This document shows, piece after piece, positions 7,108-10,894 of a stretch of DNA of 10,894 nt. A program made the position numbers and the translations under genes. The notes below the pieces were generated by a model, which saw nothing but the letters and a program-made list of their open reading frames with translations, ran no database searches and was not told the origin of the DNA. The stretch covers positions 2,244-13,137 of the forward strand of contig DMNE01000519.1 in assembly GCA_003453735.1 (NCBI GenBank), in the 5' to 3' direction. The stretch is from Nitrospiraceae bacterium. GTDB taxonomy: Bacteria > Nitrospirota > Thermodesulfovibrionia > Thermodesulfovibrionales > UBA9159. Every line of letters begins with the position of its first letter. The first letter of the stretch is position 1.

Positions 7108-7500
7108 ATGAAAATACCTTTTGTGAAAGAGGTCTCATGGTATCTTGTTGTTGCGATGTTTGTTATTGCCATCTGTCCTCGAGTGGATGCCGGGATTGCA
7201 CCGTCCACCGTGCTGCCTTCATCCCAGTTCGACAGGGCCGCTGACCTCGAGAAGATCCAGCGGACACTGGAGATGAAGGCGGTGAAGGACCGGCTTGAGA
7301 AACTCGGATTCACCAATGACGAGATCACCTCAAAATTCGGTCAGCTGAATGACCGGCAGTTGCACCAGCTTGCCCTTCAGATCGATGACCTCAGGGTGGG
7401 CAAAGATGATGCCATCGGTATTATCATAGCTATTCTTGTTATTGTGCTCCTGGTTGTTTTGATTCTCCACTTCACTGGTCACAAGGTTATCGTTACTTGA
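7108..7500 (+). CDS. PA2779-family exported single-span membrane protein
   Basis: A 130-residue protein that I recognise as PA2779-like (domain of unknown function). The N-terminus has a signal-type helix at residues about 9-24 and a probable cleavage after VDA (26-28). A helical, charged middle follows (about 42-95), with RAADLEKIQRTLE (43-55) and QLNDRQLHQLALQID (79-93). A strongly hydrophobic C-terminal span (about 102-121) ends in HFTGHKVIVT. The RAADL, L..LG...EI and TGHK pieces recur in this family. The function is not established. The start at 7108 is chosen because the Shine-Dalgarno covers the alternative GTG. The next gene's ATG overlaps its stop (TGATG at 7498-7502), so it is coupled to a C39 peptidase, the same pairing as PA2779/PA2778 in Pseudomonas aeruginosa. 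It could be an anchor, partner or substrate of that peptidase; this is inference. Confidence 0.8.
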   Translation: MKIPFVKEVSWYLVVAMFVIAICPRVDAGIAPSTVLPSSQFDRAADLEKIQRTLEMKAVKDRLEKLGFTNDEITSKFGQLNDRQLHQLALQIDDLRVGKDDAIGIIIAILVIVLLVVLILHFTGHKVIVT

Positions 7501-8126
7501 TGAAGGCCACAGGAATACGTCGGGAGTCGGCTGTCGGCGGTATACCTATCGGCATCCGATTTTCGACGTGTTGTCTCTTCCTGGTAGCATGTTGGTTCTT
7601 GCTGCTTTCCCTCTCTTTCGTGTCAGGATGCGCCCACGGGAGCAGTAAGACCGTGCTGCAACAGGATAAGAGATACGGGTATGCTCACATCATACGGGGT
7701 CTTCCCTTCTATCCACAGGAAGATTATCAGTGCGGTCCGGCATCGCTTGCATCAGTGCTGAATTACTGGGGCAGCGCGGTTAGTCCAACGGATATCGCAA
7801 AGCATATCTACAGCCGATCGGCGCGGGGGACTCTGAACGTTGATATGGTTCTGTATGCCGAGGCGAGGGGCCTTGAGGCGTTTTCCTATTCGGGCGGACT
7901 TGATGATGTCAGGGCAAAGATTGAAGCCGGCTATCCCCTTATCGTACTTGTTGACGAGGGTTTTTCTTTCTACCAGGTGAACCATTTCATGGTGTTAGCC
8001 GGCTATAGCGATGATGGTGTAATAGTGAATTCGGGAAGAAAGGAAGGAAAATTCATCCCCACGGGGGCCTTCCTCAAATTATGGGAAAGGACAAAATTCT
8101 GGACACTCTTCATAAGGAGGAAGTGA
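7500..8126 (+). CDS. C39-like cysteine peptidase lipoprotein (PA2778 type)
   Basis: A 208-residue predicted lipoprotein. A longish N-terminal region and a hydrophobic helix lead to the lipobox V-S-G-C with lipidated Cys at residue 44. The peptidase domain (about 62-205) has the papain-like C39 arrangement: the QCGPASLASVLNYWG block with nucleophile Cys78, the general-base histidine at 162 in VNHFMVL, and VIVNSG with Asn177 where C39 proteases usually carry Asp in a DP turn. A W..........W..F ending matches PA2778-like proteins. There is no ABC-transporter part, so this is a stand-alone peptidase rather than a bacteriocin exporter. It would act on the periplasmic side, anchored by lipid. The start at ATG 7500 overlaps the upstream stop; a TTG one codon earlier is possible. 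The TPR segment that is fused to this domain in Pseudomonas PA2778 is a separate gene here, immediately downstream. Its substrate is unknown. Confidence 0.82.
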   Translation: MKATGIRRESAVGGIPIGIRFSTCCLFLVACWFLLLSLSFVSGCAHGSSKTVLQQDKRYGYAHIIRGLPFYPQEDYQCGPASLASVLNYWGSAVSPTDIAKHIYSRSARGTLNVDMVLYAEARGLEAFSYSGGLDDVRAKIEAGYPLIVLVDEGFSFYQVNHFMVLAGYSDDGVIVNSGRKEGKFIPTGAFLKLWERTKFWTLFIRRK

Positions 8127-8134
8127 GCGACCAC

Positions 8135-8617
8135 ATGGGGAAGAGAACAATAACAGAGGCATATCACATAGGTGCCTGTGTCCTCTACGCTCTTTTCTGT
8201 TTGCTTGTAACGGGTTGCGCCCTGCCACGGATTGTCGTGCTCGATGACCCTCTGAGTCCGGAAGAACATATCAACCTCGGAGTGGCATACGAAAAAAAAG
8301 GAGAGTTCGACAATGCGATAAAGGAATACGAAATGGCGTCAAAGAAGCTTCCCCTTGCCTACCTCTATCTCGGTAATGTCTATTTTCAGAAGAATGAGTT
8401 CGGAGTTGCGGAAGGGTATTACCGGAAAGCTATAAAGAAAGACCCCCAAAATGCCGATGCCTACAACAACCTAGCGTGGCTGTATTACACAAAAAAAGAG
8501 AGACTGGATGAAGCAGAAACTCTGGCGATAAGGGCAGCTGGACTTAACCCTGCAAAGCAGGGGATCTATGAGGATACCCTCGAAAAAATAAGGGCGCTAA
8601 AGGCCTCTCCCCCCTAA
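8135..8617 (+). CDS. TPR-repeat lipoprotein
   Basis: A 160-residue predicted lipoprotein. The signal helix ends in the lipobox L-V-T-G-C with Cys28 at the lipid site. About three tetratricopeptide repeats follow: residues about 42-71 (HINLGVAYEKKGEFDNAIKEY), 73-104 (LAYLYLGNVYFQKNEF) and 106-139 (NADAYNNLAWLYYTKKERLDEA). A partial capping helix closes the protein. TPRs are protein-protein scaffolds, so it probably holds a partner at the membrane surface, most likely the adjacent C39 peptidase. The ATG at 8135 is preferred: it follows the peptidase stop by eight bases, with AAGGAGG at 8114-8120. That spacing (14) is long, and GTG 8123, overlapping the stop as GTGA, is an alternative start four codons earlier. 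An in-frame ATG at 8081 would put cytosolic-like residues before the signal helix and is less likely. Confidence 0.85.
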   Translation: MGKRTITEAYHIGACVLYALFCLLVTGCALPRIVVLDDPLSPEEHINLGVAYEKKGEFDNAIKEYEMASKKLPLAYLYLGNVYFQKNEFGVAEGYYRKAIKKDPQNADAYNNLAWLYYTKKERLDEAETLAIRAAGLNPAKQGIYEDTLEKIRALKASPP

Positions 8618-8934
8618 AACGAAACGCCGCCTCACCACACGCTTTCAGCGAGACCTCGGACACCTCGGTGTATCTTTTGTTCGTATTGGACGGGGCGCTA
8701 TTTCATATCTGTACACTCAGAGGCCGTCGATGGCCCGGGTTTTATAGCTCTCGCCGGGCGCTTCATTTTTTTCCTTGATTTACGGGCTTTCCAGAGTTAT
8801 CATTATTTTGTGTTCTAACCGGCTGGGACACCTCCTGTTATCCAAGATGCTCGGTGGCCCTTATTAGAACAACGTAACTCCAATGGGTCTATGCTTTTCT
8901 CGGCAAGATTTAGATATAAAGAAAAAAGTGAAGC
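8618..8934 (+). other. Gene-free stretch of 317 bases after the TPR gene
   Basis: I see no supported gene. It contains a small ACAC/GTGT hairpin near 8660, preceded by a repeated CCTCGG, then the terminator candidate at 8733-8772. Further on are AT-rich bases with TATAAA at 8915-8920, probably too close to the next start to be its -10. The longest readable frames are under 40 codons and look random. Confidence 0.5.
8733..8772 (+). terminator. Candidate Rho-independent terminator of the PA2779/C39/TPR operon
   Basis: GCCCGG (8733-8738) pairs perfectly with CCGGGC (8754-8759) around a 15-base loop. GCTTCA and a run of seven T (8766-8772) follow. The stem is short but all G-C, and the T-run begins six bases after it. 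It lies 116 bases beyond the TPR stop. Confidence 0.5.
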
Positions 8935-9336
8935 ATGAAAATTCTCCTGATACTTACGTTATTGTCTCTTGCACGCTGCGCACCCTATCACACTGAGGGC
9001 GGCGGAGTGGGGGGTGTTACAGGGGGTGGCACGGGAGCGTTTCTTGACCGGAGCAATCCGTGGCGTGGCGGGGTCATCGGAGCAGTTGTGGGTTCCATAT
9101 CGGGAGCAACGATCGCAGATATCTCGTATCGGGGCGCCCAGGAGGCTGCCAGGGCTGGAAAACCGGTTGAGTATCGAACTGTGGACGGTCGCGGTAGGTA
9201 TTACGCCGAACCCGGAGAACTCGATCAACAAGCACATTGCCGAAGGGTTCATGAAAAAATTTGGGAGGATGGTCGTCTCGTGAAAGACCGGGTCAGAGAG
9301 GTTTGCGAAGGGACAAGATACGAAAGGAAATACTAG
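8935..9336 (+). CDS. Glycine-zipper envelope protein, putative lipoprotein
   Basis: A 133-residue small envelope protein. A short hydrophobic leader (3-12) is followed by L-A-R-C with Cys15. This resembles a lipobox except for Arg at -1, where Gly, Ala or Ser is expected, so lipidation is doubtful. Residues 22-60 are a glycine-zipper region (GGGVGGVTGGGTGAFLD, then NPWRGGVIGAVVGSISGAT). It is typical of two-helix membrane-embedded glycine-zipper proteins of the outer envelope. The C-terminal soluble part contains VEYRTVDGRG and a WEDGRLVKDRVREVCEG block with C102 and C124, which could form a disulfide. I recognise the layout as a common family of unknown function often given stress or envelope labels. 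No good Shine-Dalgarno precedes the ATG, and an in-frame TGA at 8929-8931 rules out an earlier start. Its role is not established. Confidence 0.78.
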   Translation: MKILLILTLLSLARCAPYHTEGGGVGGVTGGGTGAFLDRSNPWRGGVIGAVVGSISGATIADISYRGAQEAARAGKPVEYRTVDGRGRYYAEPGELDQQAHCRRVHEKIWEDGRLVKDRVREVCEGTRYERKY

Positions 9337-9634
9337 AGGGAGGCACGGGTTTATTTTGCTGCCCGCTGTCTTTGTTATTATCATGGACTCATCATATTAT
9401 GGGACAGGTAACCATGTGTCTATCAAGGATGCCTGGCTCCACGCTGCCATTCTGCTCAGGGTGGAGAAGGCGGCACCAATGGATGTTCAAATGCATGCAT
9501 GGAGTCCGGCTTTTCTGTAATGTGCCCTATGTTTGACCGGGAAGGAAAGGACTCATCCGCTGCAATGATGGACGAAAGTTGTGATGTGAGAAGTGGCGTG
9601 AAGATGGTTTCTTGTCCTCCACAGAAACGATATT
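9337..9634 (+). other. Stretch without a supported gene, with possible gene relics
   Basis: Nothing here can be called as a gene with confidence. An open frame at 9383-9520 (45 codons, no ribosome binding site) contains SIKDAWLHAAILLRVEKA then APMDVQMHAW. This faintly recalls the start of a BON domain ('D.wI..kv...L') and may be a decayed remnant. A second frame at 9565-9651 (28 codons, from an ATGATG) follows AAGGAAAGGA at 9542-9551 but resembles nothing I know. CGGG...CCCG at about 9346-9365, followed by a T-rich stretch, is a weak terminator candidate for the glycine-zipper gene. Confidence 0.35.
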
Positions 9635-9670
9635 TTGTTATTTACAAATAATGGGAAACTATGATACATT
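9635..9670 (+). promoter_or_regulatory. Candidate promoter of the SufR-like regulator
   Basis: Two overlapping hexamer pairs can be drawn: TTGTTA (9635-9640) with TATGAT (9660-9665) at 19 bases, or TTTACA (9641-9646) with TACATT (9665-9670) at 18 bases. Either would start transcription within a few bases of the ATG at 9677, giving a very short leader. The match is moderate in both cases. Confidence 0.4.
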
Positions 9671-9689
9671 CTGGTCATGCTACCAGAAT
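9668..9689 (+). promoter_or_regulatory. Inverted repeat over the regulator start: likely operator
   Basis: ATTCTGGT (9668-9675) and ACCAGAAT (9682-9689) are perfect 8-base inverted halves separated by six bases. The site covers the proposed transcription start and the first ATG of the regulator. A dimeric winged-helix protein bound here would block its own promoter, so autoregulation is the natural reading. Binding is inferred, not shown. Confidence 0.55.
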
Positions 9690-10306
9690 TCATGGAGAAT
9701 CAGACGAGAAAATCTATTGTCCTAGCCCTCAAAAAGCAGGGCAGCTTGTCTGTGGACGACCTCAGTGGGGAGGTGCACATAACTCCTATGGGAGTCAGGC
9801 AGCATCTCCTGGTCCTTGAGAGGAGCGGCGTAGTTGAGCACATGACCAGAAAACAAGGAGTGGGACGTCCTGTTTTCCTCTATAAACTGACGGATAAGGC
9901 AGACAATCTTTTTCCAAAGGCATACTCGGACTTTGCCCTCGATATCCTCAGGGAAATTGAAGAGAAGGACGGAAAGAGAAAGGTCGATGAGCTGTTCAGG
10001 AATAGAAATGACAGGATTCTCAGCGAAAGGATCAAGACTTTTTCAGGGAAAAGCCTCTCTGAGCGTGTTGCTCATGTCGCAGAGATACTCAATGAAGAAG
10101 GAGCCATCGTTGAAGTGGAGGAAACTCCGAAGTACTTTAGACTGAAACAATTCAACTGTCCCTTAGCAAAGGTAGCATCGGTTTATAAAGAAGCATGCGC
10201 ATCTCACGGCCAGCTCCTTCAGGAGCTGGCCGGGGCTACTGTTACGTTGCAGCAGTGCATGGCTGAAGGCGCTCAGTCGTGCGTCTATGTGATACCGAAA
10301 ATGTGA
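9677..10306 (+). CDS. SufR-like winged-helix regulator with cysteine cluster
   Basis: A 209-residue transcription regulator. The N-terminal winged helix (about 8-72) has TRKSIVLALKKQGSLSVDDL, a recognition helix around ITPMGVRQHLLVLERSG (35-51) and a wing with GVGRPVFLYKLT. The rest is helical. The C-terminus carries four cysteines: C161, C174, C194 and C202, with the C-X12-C spacing of the first pair and a Q-C-x7-C ending like iron-sulfur regulators of the SufR type. Such proteins use a bound Fe-S cluster to sense iron-sulfur, iron or oxidative state and usually repress Fe-S assembly genes. No suf or isc gene is in the window, so the target is unknown. Two starts are possible, ATG 9677 and ATG 9692 in the same frame, and neither has a Shine-Dalgarno. 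The gene may be leaderless. It ends nine bases from the convergent foldase gene. Confidence 0.82.
   Translation: MLPEFMENQTRKSIVLALKKQGSLSVDDLSGEVHITPMGVRQHLLVLERSGVVEHMTRKQGVGRPVFLYKLTDKADNLFPKAYSDFALDILREIEEKDGKRKVDELFRNRNDRILSERIKTFSGKSLSERVAHVAEILNEEGAIVEVEETPKYFRLKQFNCPLAKVASVYKEACASHGQLLQELAGATVTLQQCMAEGAQSCVYVIPKM
10207..10232. repeat. Perfect 11-base hairpin inside the regulator's 3' end
   Basis: CGGCCAGCTCC (10207-10217) and GGAGCTGGCCG (10222-10232) form an unbroken G-C-rich stem with a four-base TTCA loop. It lies within codons of the regulator's cysteine region, between C174 and C194. No T-run follows on either strand, so it is not a standard intrinsic terminator. It sits about 85 bases past the stop of the convergent foldase gene and would form in that gene's 3' RNA as well. 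Confidence 0.6.
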
Positions 10307-10315
10307 ACGCGTCCC

Positions 10316-10894
10316 CTACTTTTTTTCCGCTTCTTCCTTCTTTTCCGTTGGTTCGGTGCTTTGCGGAGTTGCGCTTTCCATCTTCGCGAGAACCGCTTTG
10401 TTTATCTCTGGCTTATAGGAATTTTTCAGCGTATTAATGTAGGAATCGAACAGTTCCTTCTGCTTCTCAGCAGTCATTTTCTGGGTCAGGATGTCCTTTA
10501 CTTTGTCAAAGTCCATAACGGTACCCTCTTGTTTGTCGGTCACTTTTATTATGTGATAGCCGTACGGAGTCTTAACCGGTCTGCTCACCTCACCTTTCTT
10601 GAGGGTAAAAGCAACCTTTTCGAATTCAGGCACCATTTGGCCCCTCGAAAAGAAACCGAGGTCTCCCCCATTTTTGGCCGAGGCGGTGTCTATGGATTTT
10701 TCTCTTGCGATCTTTGCAAAGTCCCCGCCCTTCCTGAGCTGATCGTAAATCTTATTTGCCTCATCTTCGGTTTTTACCAGGATATGGCTGGCCCGTACCT
10801 TTCCGTTCGCAGCAAACTCACTTTTGTGGGCATCATAGTAATCCTTCACCTCTTTATCGCTCACCTTTGCCTTATCCTCTATCTCCTTTTCGAG
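10316..10894 (-). CDS. PpiC/SurA-type periplasmic peptidyl-prolyl isomerase, C-terminal part
   Basis: The gene runs leftward, ends at TAG (10318-10316) and is open through the right edge, so the N-terminus with its signal and SurA-like chaperone domain is missing. An internal GTG at 10864 is not the start, because ten further codons ([10 protein letters not shown]) read through to the edge. The 192 residues present contain a helical lead-in ([17 protein letters not shown]) and a complete parvulin rotamase domain. That domain has [10 protein letters not shown], then [36 protein letters not shown] and finally [12 protein letters not shown]. These are the parvulin signature blocks. A further helix and a charged low-complexity tail rich in E, K, T and P finish the protein. 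Such enzymes isomerise prolyl bonds and chaperone outer-membrane or secreted proteins in the periplasm. Confidence 0.93.
   Translation of the reverse strand, partial: LEKEIEDKAKVSDKEVKDYYDAHKSEFAANGKVRASHILVKTEDEANKIYDQLRKGGDFAKIAREKSIDTASAKNGGDLGFFSRGQMVPEFEKVAFTLKKGEVSRPVKTPYGYHIIKVTDKQEGTVMDFDKVKDILTQKMTAEKQKELFDSYINTLKNSYKPEINKAVLAKMESATPQSTEPTEKKEEAEKK

Noticed and set aside
8081..8134. ATG at 8081 as start of the TPR lipoprotein
   Set aside because: It would lie deep in the peptidase gene and place a charged 18-residue segment before the signal helix; the Shine-Dalgarno at 8114-8120 points to a later start.
9342..9359. Sigma-54-like GGCACG ... TTGCT before the regulator
   Set aside because: The GG and GC elements are separated by 14 bases instead of the required 10.
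9414..9536. Long open frame crossing the end of the glycine-zipper gene (ends FCNVPYV)
   Set aside because: Its amino-acid composition (many W, R, H, C) is shadow-like and it has no start signal; it overlaps a well-supported gene in another frame.

Overview
The window reads as a chromosomal segment from a Gram-negative bacterium with an outer membrane: it has two lipobox proteins, a PpiC-type periplasmic foldase and a TatA-like protein. GC content is intermediate and arginine codons are often AGG/AGA. The divergent MobA nucleotide-binding loop, the c-type-heme sensor kinase and the general gene content suggest an anaerobic or microaerobic lineage such as Nitrospirota or a former deltaproteobacterial group. 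That is an impression from protein character, not a proven placement. No tRNA, rRNA, CRISPR array or insertion sequence is visible.

Layout: (1) 1-2139 holds the 3' end of a PhnD-like periplasmic binding protein, overlapping by ATGA a membrane sensor histidine kinase with a single CxxCH haem-attachment motif in its periplasmic domain. (2) 2219-3034 is scpA, the chromosome-condensation kleisin, standing without scpB. (3) 3298-7047 is a tight housekeeping cluster behind an extended -10 promoter: rplI, dnaB, mobA, a frame-disrupted tatA and alr. The rplI/dnaB, dnaB/mobA and mobA/tatA junctions all overlap. The tatA has no intact frame longer than 56 codons, but its two halves are unmistakable in adjacent frames. 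(4) 7108-8617 is a three-gene secreted set: a PA2779-type single-span protein, a C39-like cysteine peptidase lipoprotein (PA2778-type) and a TPR lipoprotein. The peptidase and TPR parts appear to be separated halves of what is one protein in Pseudomonas. (5) 8935-9336 is a glycine-zipper envelope protein flanked by two gene-poor stretches. (6) 9677-10306 is a winged-helix regulator with four C-terminal cysteines spaced much like SufR. An 8-bp inverted repeat lies across its start codon. (7) 10316-10894 (minus strand) is the C-terminal part of a PpiC/SurA-like peptidyl-prolyl isomerase that runs off the right edge, convergent with the regulator.

How the parts fit: mobA and tatA together suggest molybdenum enzymes that carry the guanine-dinucleotide cofactor and are exported folded by Tat. 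The haem kinase would fit sensing of periplasmic redox state or ligands. The PA2779/C39/TPR set is the least understood part of the window and the best candidate for an undescribed envelope proteolysis or maturation system.
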